A stretch of 11,544 bases of DNA from Stephanodiscus triporus (GCA_036939755.1 JALLAZ010000864.1:1-11544), one strand, 5' to 3'; positions 1-7,820 are shown, counted from the stretch's first letter. Numbers and translations: made by a program. The notes: a model not told the origin generated them from the sequence alone.

Positions 1-444
1 CTTTAGAATCATTGTGATGTCTTCGTCGGAGTCGGCATGGAGGAAGGCACCTGGGATATCGAAACAAGCGATGTCCCGGCCCTCATGAGCCTTGATCACC
101 GCCGTGATGAACACCGCCTCCATCGACACGGTAGGAGACGTGGTGTCTTGTTTTGTCCAATCATCCCTCTGCTTCCTTCCGTCGGTGCACATTCTTGCCT
201 TCACCAAATGATCTCTCTTTTCTTTCAGAAACATCAGTGATGCGACGGCCTTTGTTTTCTCCTCCTTCGAGAGCGATTCCCTCTTAACCGGTCAGAACAT
301 GTCCATGTCGTGCATTTGCTTTAGCTCCTTGGTAACTCCGGCCTCGCCCTTTTCCTTAAATTTCTTGAGGCCAGCATTCATGGAGTAGTGTACGAGTGCC
401 ACTCCTAGTGCCCACTCCATTCTGTCGCCCTCCGGCATTGGCTG
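1..444 (-). pseudogene. N-terminal part of reverse transcriptase (RVT_2 type), truncated by the window edge
   Basis: After a frameshift near 440 the minus strand reads MPEGDRMEWALGVALVHY, then an in-frame TGA at 292-294. It is then open to base 1 with KARMCTDGRKQRDDW, TSPTVSMEAVFITAV and DIACFDIPGAFLHADSDE. The DIPGAFLHA string corresponds to reverse transcriptase motif A of copia RTs (compare D-x-x-x-A-F-L), carrying the first catalytic aspartate. The YxDD motif and RNase H would lie left of the window. The TGA falls where related polyproteins, as I recall them, have arginine, which would fit a CGA to TGA transition. Confidence 0.85.
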
Positions 445-1067
445 AGAAGAAAGTGAAGCCGTCCTTGATGATTGCTCGTTTCTTTCCCCTTGCCTGTTGT
501 CGTGCGTCCATCATGAGCGCGTAGTCTGCACACTTCTTGTTCACTGCTCTGCTGTTGTGTTTAGACCTGCGCACTCCTGGGTCCTGCTGCTCTTCTTCTT
601 GGTCCTCGGCCGCCTCCGTTCCTTCATCGACGTTGTTGTAGGTGACGTCCTCTTCCACCGATCTTTCGTCATCGTTGTCGCTATCATCGTCATTATCATC
701 GTTGTCATCATTGTCTTCAATGTTGTCGTTGTCTTCCTCGATTTGCTCGTCATCCGACGGGTCGTGGAGGATGTGTGGATTCTGGTTGTTCTGGACCCAC
801 TGGGATGGTGGCAATGGATATGATGCCGTCATTGTCGTCATCTGCACTGTCGTTTACGTTTGCATTGGCTTGTGTGGTTGTTGGTGTATTCACTCCTGCG
901 ACAATGAATTGCTCTAGGTTGGCATTGATAGCTGCTTCGCGTTTGGCTTGGCCGTGGGGTTCGATCTCGTCCTCGATGGATGGGATAGGTTGGCCGCGCT
1001 CAAGGGCAACGCCAGGGAGTTCTCCTGCGAGGGATGGGTAGTTAGAGGACGGCGTCCTCCTCGACAA
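445..1067 (-). pseudogene. Integrase-reverse transcriptase linker with an Asp/Asn-rich tract
   Basis: Two overlapping minus-strand frames cover this interval, so at least one frameshift lies near 780-830. The first (down to about 800) contains SLAGELPGVALERGQPIPS and ends in an acidic ADDDNDG stretch. The second has a strongly acidic low-complexity tract of Asp, Asn and Glu (about 650-740), encoded by an imperfect GAC/GAT/AAC trinucleotide repeat. It then has a basic RRSKHNSRAVNKK motif, followed by KRAIIKDGFTFFSAN. Such variable linkers separate integrase from RT in copia polyproteins. Plus-strand open frames over the same bases are shadows of this repeat. Confidence 0.75.
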
Positions 1068-1915
1068 TGTTCTCGGGAGCTTCGTCCACGTGGACCCAGT
1101 ATGATTCCCGGAGTCGAGCGAGAGACCATAGTGTTTGAAGGGGTAGGCTCGTCGTGGGCTTTGCAGTAGGCACCAAAACGTGCTTTGCTGTGCTTCTTGA
1201 AATCAAGCTTCTGTCGTTGTACTATTTCTCTTGGCAAGAGAGTGGCCGACACTCCTGATTTCGTTGGGAATGCGTTGAGCCACAGCACCACGAAGTAGAT
1301 CAGTTTAATGAGGATGACTTGTGGCATTTTCTTGAACGGGAGGGTGTTCAGAATACCTCTCCCACGTTCTTTTATCAGGCGGATGCGCCGTTCTATCTCT
1401 GGCACGTGCTCATGGCCAGGATGGGCACAAGGTTCCTCAGTGGTTCAAACTTGTTGTCCATGAGGACAGTGCCCACCTGAAATCCCCCACGTGCATACAC
1501 ATCCATCACCCGACGGATGCCCGCGGTGAGTTGCTTTGCGATTCTGCTAGGTGTGTATTCGGCAGTTATTAGGTTTATGCCTCGCGAGGCGCTAACTAGG
1601 AATGGTACCCCGTTCACAAACATGACATCGACTGCCAGAGTAACCCGCTGATGCCTCTCCATGATCACCCTCGGAACCGCAACGTAGTTTGTTGCTACGG
1701 GTTTGGGGGTTGTCCGCACCGTACGACCCTTTACCCCTGCTTGGTCAGGGCTGTACATGCAATGAGAGTTTAGCACAGCGGTTGGGGTTACAGGGCAGTT
1801 AGATATCATTCCGGAACGTACCATTCCCAGAAACTCTTGATCCGTTGGGTGGCCCACCATTGCTTGCACATCTCTTGCTTGGCGAGCCTCTTTGACCTCG
1901 CACTTGGTGTACCCT
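1068..1915 (-). pseudogene. Integrase region of the copia polyprotein, frameshifted
   Basis: This is the RNase-H-fold integrase that would insert element cDNA into the genome. After a stretch including MVGHPTDQEFLGMV, the first catalytic aspartate is in LAVDVMFVNG (codon 1627-1629) and the second in VLMDNKFE (codon 1456-1458). The glutamate is probably in the PEIERR motif (about 1391-1399), giving a D,D,E core in order. The second aspartate and the glutamate lie in different frames, with the break around 1405-1430. Beyond the core is a recognisable NTLPFKKMPQ...VVLWLNAFPTKSG stretch. The frame is lost again near GPRG (about 1085-1097), followed by further shifts and an apparent loss of sequence down to 1040. 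It is broken in this copy. Confidence 0.88.
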
Positions 1916-2369
1916 TCGACAGTGCGACTTCGGCCTCTAGCTCGCGGAGGTCCAGATACGGCATTCCTTTGCCGTTGTTCTTCACGATGATGTCTCCCTG
2001 ATCTGTTCTCAGGACGAACTTGCCCCCGTGGCGCCTGGAGTCATAGGTAATTGGCCAGATCTTCTCGAGGACTTTTAAAGACACCACCGTCGCGACTCCA
2101 CCCTCGTTCAGCCACATTTGTTTGATGGCCCCAAGATTCCCTGCCTTGTTCATGCCGCATGATCCTGCGTTGCTATGCCTGACCAGGCCATGCTGCTGCT
2201 GTCCAATGTCCGTCAGCAGCTCGCAATAGGGGGTGCTCGCGTAGCTAGCACACGTGTCGATGTACACATGGTGCTTGGAGAGGATGCCACGCACTCCTCG
2301 TTCCTTGCCTCCTTGGGCAAAGGCCAAGCCCTCGTCCTCCCCGGACGAGAACAGCGTGTGTTCTTCAGT
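1916..2369 (-). pseudogene. Protease region of the copia polyprotein
   Basis: After the TGA at 2370-2372 the gag frame stays open down to about 1915. An aspartic-protease-like start, YIDTCAS, lies near 2260. In most copia proteases this site is D-[ST]-G-A-S, so the usual glycine after D-T is a cysteine here. Downstream is a segment containing MWLNEGGVATVVSL and a conserved-looking ITYDSRRHGGKF stretch, as in the protease-to-integrase region of diatom copia elements I remember. Near 1915 the frame is lost: a sequence like EGYTK follows in another frame, which suggests a deletion of several codons not divisible by three. The product would cut the polyprotein in an active copy. Whether cysteine at this position is normal for the family cannot be settled from one copy. 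Confidence 0.75.
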
Positions 2370-3500
2370 TCAGCCGTCAATGAGGAAGTTCTGGATCCCC
2401 ACGTCAAGCTCTTGCACTCGGAGCTCCGGACAGTCAGAGCGATAATGCCCCTTCTTCCCGCAGTGCCAACAGTCAACGTCTCCAACGGGGGGTGCGGTGG
2501 CACCGCCAGGTTTCTTCTGGCCCGTCTGAACGAATGCAACTCCGTCGTCGTTGGGGTCCCTGGCGTGCTGCTGCCTTGCCGGCACCTTGTAGTCATTTAG
2601 GAGACGCGTCGTCTCGACTATACTCTTCGGGAAGTTGTCTTGTCCCTTTGTCATGTTGTTCGCGAGGTCGGTTTTCAGTTGGTAGAACCGACTGTTGTCT
2701 GATCCTCGCAGGATCATGCATGACAGATACTCTTCGTGGCACACTACCAGGGCCTTCTTGAGCTCGTTGGCATCGGGAGCGTCGAGGTCCGCCCCCTGCA
2801 CTCCTTGTTCGGTCAGTCGGGCCTTCACGAGACCTGCTGGCTTGTTCCCATAAGCGCCGCCGTATGTCTCTACTACACCCACCAGTGCTTTGAAATGTTC
2901 CACATACTCCGTGGTCGACACATCATAGCCCTGATAGTAGGTGGAAATGCGATGCTTCGCGCTCTCGAGCGCGTAGGTGCCCTGCTGATTCTCATCGAAC
3001 CTGCAGCAGTAGCCCCTGATAATGATCAGCAGTTGGACAACGTCTTGGTCGCTGTCGGCTTGAGTGTACGCGTCGGCGCCCTTAATCTTGCTGTCGAGCT
3101 CCGGCGAGCACTGCCCCAGGACTAGGGCATATGGCTTCGTGTTTTCTTTGAGGAGTGCCTTCCTCTTCTTTGCTTCGGTGACATCCTGTTGCCACAGGAA
3201 TACCTCCCCTGGGTCGATGGGGATGGTCGCCGGGTATGGGGGAATCGTTATCGTCGGCAGACTCAAGTCTCTGATTGCCTTGGCAATCTCTGGTCCCCCT
3301 TTATACTCCTTCTGGATGTGGTTTGCGATGGCGTCCACCGACTTCTGGTACTTAGCTGCGTATTTTGCATTGCCGATGTCGAAGGTGTGACTTTCGAGTC
3401 CTACTAACTTGGTGACAAATTCTTTCCTGGCTGGCGTAGCATTACGTGCTGGCCTTCAAATGGGATGCTTCCCTTCGATCTTCGGTTTCGTGTCCATCAT
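2370..3500 (-). pseudogene. gag-like capsid/nucleocapsid region of the copia element, with internal stops
   Basis: This encodes the structural Gag part of the retrotransposon polyprotein, which would form virus-like particles and bind element RNA. From the ATG at 3500 the frame runs to 2370. It is interrupted by TGA at codon 15 (3456-3458) and ends with TGA at codon 377 (2370-2372). Coding sequence then continues in the same frame into the protease. Near the C-terminus is a CCHC zinc knuckle, CWHCGKKGHYRSDC (codons about 344-357, bases 2430-2471), the retroelement nucleocapsid motif. The upstream part is helical and rich in charged residues, as expected of a capsid. In Ty1/copia elements gag and pol usually form one frame, so both TGA codons are most simply inactivating mutations. 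The Gag assignment rests on the zinc knuckle and on its position before protease and integrase. Confidence 0.88.
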
Positions 3501-3520
3501 GCTGACAGGACCTTCGTGTT

Positions 3521-3561
3521 CGTCGACCTGCTCGGTCAGGTGGTCGTTGACCTGCTCGGTC
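3521..3561 (-). repeat. Tandem 24-bp repeat in the retroelement leader, in frame with gag
   Basis: A 17-base unit, CGTCGACCTGCTCGGTC (3521-3537), recurs as CGTTGACCTGCTCGGTC (3545-3561) with one mismatch and a 24-bp period. On the minus strand this reads as two octapeptides, TEQVNDHL and TEQVDEHE, in the same frame as gag. They sit just before the first ATG at 3500, and an in-frame TAA lies upstream near 3579. There is no ATG between that stop and 3500. Either Gag starts at a non-AUG codon, an ATG was lost from this copy, or the repeat is an untranslated duplication. Confidence 0.7.
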
Positions 3562-3571
3562 GGCTTTAGTG

Positions 3572-3673
3572 CTTTTAATTAATAAGATGTTGATGCAACT
3601 ATCTCCGCCGCTGAACTCCAGCGGTAGCTAGTGCTCGAGTATAACTTAGTAATCGAAGATTATTAATTAAAAG
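3572..3673. repeat. 14-bp inverted repeat spanning the LTR/internal junction
   Basis: CTTTTAATTAATAA at 3572-3585 is the exact reverse complement of TTATTAATTAAAAG at 3660-3673. The arms are 74 bp apart. The first arm is in the internal region and begins two bases beyond the proposed LTR end (3588), which is the usual place of a primer-binding site. The second arm is inside the LTR. Each arm contains the self-complementary octamer TTAATTAA, so part of the match is cheap, but three further flanking bases match on each side. A retroelement RNA containing both arms could fold so that its upstream arm pairs with the primer-binding position. I saw no match there to the usual initiator-methionine tRNA primer sequence. 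Confidence 0.75.
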
Positions 3674-3898
3674 TGAGAGTAGCGGATGAACACTCTCTCC
3701 CATGCTATCTCTAAAGGCTTGCCCAGGAGGCGTAGTGCTTGGTACACTCCTGGGCTCCACGGGCGACCATCTACTACTTTGATTGGTGCTCGCCCCCCCT
3801 CTGGTCTGTCCCAGTGCGCTCCACTATTAGCAGGTTCGCACTGCTGATTCTGGTCCGATGGTCTGTCCCCGGTAAGAGGCAATTGATTTCCCCCAACA
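3588..3898 (-). repeat. Candidate 5' long terminal repeat of the copia-like element
   Basis: Read on the minus strand, this 311-bp interval starts TGTTG at 3898 and ends CAACA at 3588. That is the 5-bp TG...CA terminal inverted repeat typical of LTRs. It lies directly upstream of the element's leader and gag. It contains an AT-rich TTAATTAATAA stretch (minus strand, near 3670-3660) that could be a TATA-like promoter element or the RNA start. It also contains a 6-bp stem-loop, CCGCTG/CAGCGG, at 3609-3625. An open frame of 84 codons across 3667-3921 has no recognisable content and I do not treat it as a gene. The boundaries rest only on the termini, since the partner LTR is outside the window. 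Confidence 0.6.
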
Positions 3899-4134
3899 GA
3901 ACTCGAGGACAAGTCACACAACTTCTAAGTGTACCCTCTCTATGTATGATAAAACAGAAAACTCAAGATACCCATCTCAAAAAAGAGACCCCTTCACGCC
4001 GCAACTCCGGCCATAAGCCAAGAAGCAGAAGAGATAAACCATGGTCGACGACGACGAGAGAGTCGTGGATCCTTCGGCCTACTCCTCTAGTCCCTTACTA
4101 CTGACATACGATAGGATAGCGGGCGGTGGTGGGG
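3899..4134. promoter_or_regulatory. Intergenic region between the LTR and the NCA2-like gene
   Basis: These 236 bp lie between the proposed outer end of the LTR and the first in-frame ATG of the NCA2-like gene. They must hold the core promoter and 5' leader of that gene, unless an upstream non-coding exon exists. An in-frame TAG at 4117-4119 excludes a longer N-terminus in this exon. The stretch has a pyrimidine-rich part around 3920-3945 and an A-rich part around 3950-3990. I see no convincing TATA box, so the function is inferred from position only. Confidence 0.45.
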
Positions 4135-7100
4135 ATGATAAAAGGGGGCCGGCGCGCGATTGACCCCGACGGCGGCGGCGACGCCGTCGCCGATCCCCTC
4201 AACGTCGTCGTCCCAACCTCCGGCGGCGGCGAGGGGAGTAACGCGTGGCTCTTCGCGGGGGGAAATTTCTTCGGTGGCGGAGGAGACGATAATCGTGCGC
4301 TGGATGTTTCCTTGTCGTCGCCGCCGTCGCCGTCATCTTCGTTTTGGACACGCCGTCCGTCGTGGATGTCGGGCGTCGGCCGATACGGAAACGGAAATGG
4401 CGACGACATCGGCGATGGCGACGGCGGCGGCGTCGGCGGCTGGGCGACAATAAAGTTGACGACAGCGAATATCCCGTCCTTCCCGTCGATGTCGTCCGTC
4501 CTCTCGTCTATGTCCTCTCTGAATCCGTTCGCCGCGTCTTGGGCTAGTCGCGGCGAGGACAAGGACATCAGTGCAAAGGCGCCAGAGACCTCCGCTCCCC
4601 CCTCCTCGCCGTTCCTGCCAAGATTTGCTTCAAGGTTTGGATGGGCGACGACTGCGAGCGCGACTCGTCGGCGCACCGTTGTCGGACTCGGGCGCTGGGA
4701 CCGGTTTGCAACTTACAACAATTACTACTACCCCTACCTGTGCATCCCCGATCCTTTTGGGATGGGAGCTTATGGATGGCCGCGGCATCCCGATGGCTTC
4801 GTCATCTTTGATAAGGGGGGCTATGGGGATGGCGGGGAAGAAGTCGGCCAACGGAGGGACGAGTCCAGCGAAATGATGCACTCCGCCGCCGCACCTTCCA
4901 TCGACGTCGGGAAAAAGAACAAAAACGGAAGGAGTCAATGGTGGCAGTGGTGGTGGTTGTGGTGGCGGAGGAGGAGGACCCGACCATCCGAGGCGTCTGT
5001 CGACGCCGTGTGGAGAGCTATATTCTCAGTGCGACGGCAGATGATGCTGGCGTTGGCGATGGAGGTGGAGGAGCAGGACGACGACTACAAAGGAGGAGAA
5101 GTAGATGATGGCGATGACGACGAATGCAACGACGGTAGAAGACGACCGCGTGATGATCGGCTGCGCCTTCTTTCTTCGTCGTTTGACTCTGAAGCGTCAT
5201 GCGATCCCACAGTCGTTGTCCCGCGATCGTCTCCCGCTCGAAGGTCTATGTCGTCGACCGAGGTCAACGACGACGAATCGCCCGACCCCCCGTTGGGGCA
5301 AGACGACGCGGTCCCACGTGGCGCGGCGGAGGTGGCGGCTCGACTCGCAGAGGGTGCGCTGCGGGCGTACCGCGACCTCACCCTCGACGAGGCGGTGGAG
5401 CTCCACTCTGCGCTGCATCACTGGACACTGAGGTGGATGCATCCGCTGCTTGCGCTGCTCGAGGCCGGTCCGTACGCCTGGTTCCTCCTCCCCCCTATGG
5501 CGCCAGGGGACTACCTTCCCCCGCATGTTGAGGCGGGAAGGAAGGTCGGCCAGATCCAGACTGTGCTGGCGCGCAGATGTGCAGTCATTGGGGAGCTGCA
5601 GCAGCACCTCTGGAGGGCATCATGGCAGAAGGGTGTCGCGGAATGGGGCATGCTCGGCGGGGGCGTTGGAGGGGAGTGGACCTCGGTGGTGAGATGATGC
5701 TTCCCTTTTTGTGCCTTCTTCTTTCTTAATCCTCTCGTGACCGGCATATTGGCAGCGTTGGGCAGCGGACCATGAGTAGGATCTTCGTGTTCTGGTCGTG
5801 CTTGTTTGCTGTGACCGGATTGATTATTGAATGTGTGCGATGCCGTTTTAACCCATCGCATGTTGTGTTTATCATTATCTTTTCGTGTTCGTCATCATCT
5901 ATGCTAGGTTGGCGAATTCGGTTGCATAGATGTCGCTCATTCGAATACTGGAAGCGCACCCTCCTTTCCCTCAACATCAACGCGGAAGCAGAAACGACTC
6001 ATGAAAATATTCAGTCATTCCAACTTGATTGGCACGAACGTATCCAATTCGCCAGGGGGATCGATCGTCATGGATCAGAATGCCTTGGCGACGTGGAGCG
6101 TTGACGCCATGCGAGTGATAAGAGATCAGCTATACAGGGCGCGTCGAGGCGTTGACGGGCTTCCCTTCGTGGAGCACTGGCCAAGGGAAAGAAGACATTT
6201 CCACGGCAACGAGGGCGAGGATATTGGCGGCATTTCTACTGCATCGACGAGCGATTTGCCCCTCTGGGCGTCGTCGTGCAACAGTGCAGGGCGGTTGAAC
6301 AAGGCCTCGCGGGTCGCGTCGAAGGCGGCGGGCGGGATGACGATCGTAGGCGACGATGATCATTCCTCCGTCGTGATAACCGACCTCGGTAAAATGACCG
6401 ACGAGGTGAGCGCTCTGTTGAAGAGCATCGAGGTCTACCTGGAACAACAGAGGGAACGGCGCCTCGATCGACTCCGCCCCCCATCTAGACTGAGGCGGAA
6501 TTGGTACCTCATCGCGCTGGGCGTGCCGGTCGGAGCATATGCGGTGTACAAGCTAACGAGAGAGCACGGGGGATTCTTCCTTCTGAAAACGTGCATCACG
6601 AAGATTGCGGATATATACAGAGACCACGTTTCCGAGCCATTGGAGTCCATATATAAGGAATTATTCACCAAGTCCGGGCGAATGAACGTTACCGACCGCA
6701 AAGCCCGCATGGATGCTATTGAGAGTTTGAAAAGGATGATACGATCGTGGCTGGAAGAATCGTTCCCCAATATGTCACGGGAAGAAATGAAATGGCGGGC
6801 TGAAGTAAGTGGGACGACGGAAAAATTGTCATTGGGTGGAGTGTTTTTTTGTGTTTTCAGTGCTTCTTCTGTTACCTCATTTAACTATACACGCTATGCA
6901 GGCTATGGACATTTCATTACTGGAGGCGAGAAAAGAAGCGAGCATTAAAAACATATATGAGTTGAACTCTGTTGTGCGGATGTCTCTTATAGAAATGCAA
7001 TTCATTAAGAAGGTCGGTCCCAGAAGATATTCCAACATGCTTTTGATGACAGCTCTGATGCTGAAACTCTTCGTGCTGCCTTTTTGCTATCATTCATGAC

Positions 7101-7820
7101 AGGAACTGTTAAATGCACTCGTTGCTATGGATGAACTAATGGGATCGAATGAAATAAACATGCGCATTGCAGCAATGACCCCGGCCTTCATCTTACTCTA
7201 TTCCATCCGCCGAGGATTTCAATTACTTTTATATGGCTTCTTCCGAGTGAGTTTTGCACGAGCCCGCTGTAAGACTATTCGATGGATCATTCATCAACTA
7301 CTCACACGCTATGTTGTCTCCTTGTCGCATGGTCCACCTTGTCTCAACGTATGCCATTGGACTTGTGCTCAAAAAGGTTGGCAAAACCAAGGAGCAGATC
7401 TATGGCTCCTTCCGGCAGACAGTTCTTGATATTGAACGGTTACTACTGATGAGAGATAATCCGCCATCAGCGCCAGATCCACTCGAATGGGGTTCCAGAC
7501 CCTTGACAAAGTCTTCAGAGGTAGAGTCTTGCGAGTCGCAAAAGTTTCGCAACTCGCAAACTCTATCGGCGGAAGATTTGGGCATGCTCCTCCTTCATAT
7601 TCATGAGTGTAGAAATATCCTTTGGGAAAGCAGAAGACGCTTCCAGTCCGATGTAATCCGCAATGTTGCAGAAGATCTTGCCGAACTTGCAGGTGAAAGA
7701 GGGCCCGTGAGTGTCTCGCAACAGCTCGCGATAATATCACGAATGTCTAGAACCTACCCATTCATGAAAGTTGTGAGCAGTGGTATACCTTTCGATATGA
7801 TAATACCTCGCGCTGGATAA
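4135..7820 (+). CDS. NCA2: NCA2/DGS1-family mitochondrial membrane protein, five exons
   Basis: CDS join 4135-5688, 5908-6804, 6902-7012, 7103-7246, 7377-7820, giving 1049 residues and a TAA stop. Every junction is GT-AG and phase 0, and the peptide reads continuously across all four introns. Conserved family blocks begin around residue 417 (LDEAVELHSALHHW) and include ELQQHLWRASWQKG (487-500). A probable membrane segment YLIALGVPVGAYAVYKL lies at about 718-734. It is followed by DHVSEPLESIYKELF, EEMKWRAE, LLEARKEASIKN, ELNSVVRMSLIEMQ, ALVAMDELMGSNEIN and a second hydrophobic stretch at 876-901 beginning AAMTPAFILLY. The C-terminal helix contains LLLHIHECRNIL. In yeast Nca2 influences mitochondrial ATP6/ATP8 expression, and plant DGS1 is a mitochondrial outer-membrane protein linked to lipid transfer. 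About 400 N-terminal residues are low-complexity and species-specific, so the start is the least certain part. The first in-frame ATG after TAG 4117 was chosen. Confidence 0.9.
4939..4977 (+). repeat. TGG/AGG trinucleotide repeat coding a Trp/Arg-rich stretch
   Basis: Inside exon 1 of the NCA2-like gene an imperfect TGG repeat followed by AGG codons encodes WWQWWWLWWRRRR at residues 269-281. Seven tryptophans within eleven residues is very unusual. It lies in the unconserved N-terminal extension, between a basic segment and a Ser/Asp-rich segment, and shows that this extension evolves by microsatellite growth. An unrecognised intron covering part of this region is possible. Confidence 0.7.
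5689..5907 (+). other. Intron 1 of the NCA2-like gene
   Basis: The donor is GTGAGA at 5689 and the acceptor ATGCTAG ends at 5907; it is 219 bp and phase 0. Without splicing the frame stops at TGA 5695-5697, two codons inside. After splicing, the frame is open from 5908 through the later conserved blocks. The conserved ELQQHLWRASWQKG block lies just upstream, which supports one gene rather than two. Confidence 0.82.
6805..6901 (+). other. Intron 2 of the NCA2-like gene
   Basis: The donor GTAAGT is consensus and the acceptor TATGCAG ends at 6901; it is 97 bp and phase 0. Splicing joins EEMKWRAE to AMDISLLEARKEA, continuous conserved sequence of this family. A closer acceptor, TTTTCAG at 6860, would lead quickly to a stop and is rejected. 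Confidence 0.92.
7013..7102 (+). other. Intron 3 of the NCA2-like gene
   Basis: The donor AAG|GTCGGT is weak but the acceptor CATGACAG ends cleanly at 7102; it is 90 bp and phase 0. Splicing joins SLIEMQFIKK to ELLNALVAMDELMG, restoring the conserved block. Unspliced, the frame hits a stop at 7097-7099. Confidence 0.9.
7247..7376 (+). other. Intron 4 of the NCA2-like gene
   Basis: The donor is GTGAGT and the acceptor CTCAAAAAG ends at 7376; it is 130 bp and phase 0. It joins LLLYGFFR to VGKTKEQIYGSFRQ. The tract before the acceptor is poor in pyrimidines, so this acceptor is chosen on frame and protein continuity rather than signal strength. Confidence 0.78.
7529..7559. repeat. 8-bp inverted repeat in exon 5 of the NCA2-like gene
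   Basis: TTGCGAGT (7529-7536) and ACTCGCAA (7552-7559) are exact reverse complements separated by 15 bases. They lie within coding sequence that reads SCESQKFRNSQ. The encoded segment is a hydrophilic insertion between conserved blocks, so the repeat could be a remnant of a small insertion or simply chance. Confidence 0.55.

Larger units (their letters stand above)
1..3898 (-). mobile_element. Degenerate Ty1/copia-like LTR retrotransposon, 5' part
   Basis: On the minus strand, from right to left, I read a candidate 5' LTR, a leader, gag with a zinc knuckle, protease, integrase, an acidic linker and the start of reverse transcriptase. Integrase before reverse transcriptase is the Ty1/copia order. 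The rest of RT, RNase H and the 3' LTR would lie left of base 1. The reading frame is broken. In-frame TGA codons lie at 3456-3458, 2370-2372 and 292-294, and the frame changes near 1915, 1415, 1095-1040, 800 and 440. Several of these coincide with apparent small deletions against the copia-like diatom polyproteins I remember. The copy is therefore non-autonomous. The target-site duplication cannot be tested because the other end is missing. Confidence 0.9.

Noticed and set aside
497..1169. Overlapping plus-strand open frames of 70-110 codons rich in Val/Ser/Leu
   Set aside because: They are reverse-strand shadows of the Asp/Asn-rich linker and integrase tail of the retroelement. Their composition comes only from the GTC/ATC repeat.
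2175..3407. Plus-strand open frames of 89-141 codons opposite gag
   Set aside because: The minus strand carries the CCHC zinc knuckle and a long gag frame. The plus-strand translations show no recognisable motif.
1..3500. TGA read as a sense codon (alternative genetic code)
   Set aside because: The retroelement also has several frameshifts, and the host genes show no in-frame TGA in conserved regions, so decay explains the stops better.
3560..3590. Initiator-methionine tRNA primer-binding site next to the LTR
   Set aside because: The bases following the LTR on the minus strand (TCTTATTAATTAAAAG) do not resemble the complement of the initiator tRNA 3' end.
3667..3921. Minus-strand 84-codon frame inside the proposed LTR
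   Set aside because: It crosses the LTR outer boundary, has no recognisable content and is better explained as chance coding capacity.
5772..6104. Separate second gene starting around 5772 or 6001
   Set aside because: The frame is open from the acceptor at 5908, well upstream of ATG 6001. The family's conserved blocks continue from the exon ending at 5688, so one spliced gene is simpler.
6841..6860. Alternative splice acceptor TTTTCAG at 6860 for intron 2
   Set aside because: It has the better pyrimidine tract but leads within eight codons to a stop. The acceptor at 6901 restores the conserved block.
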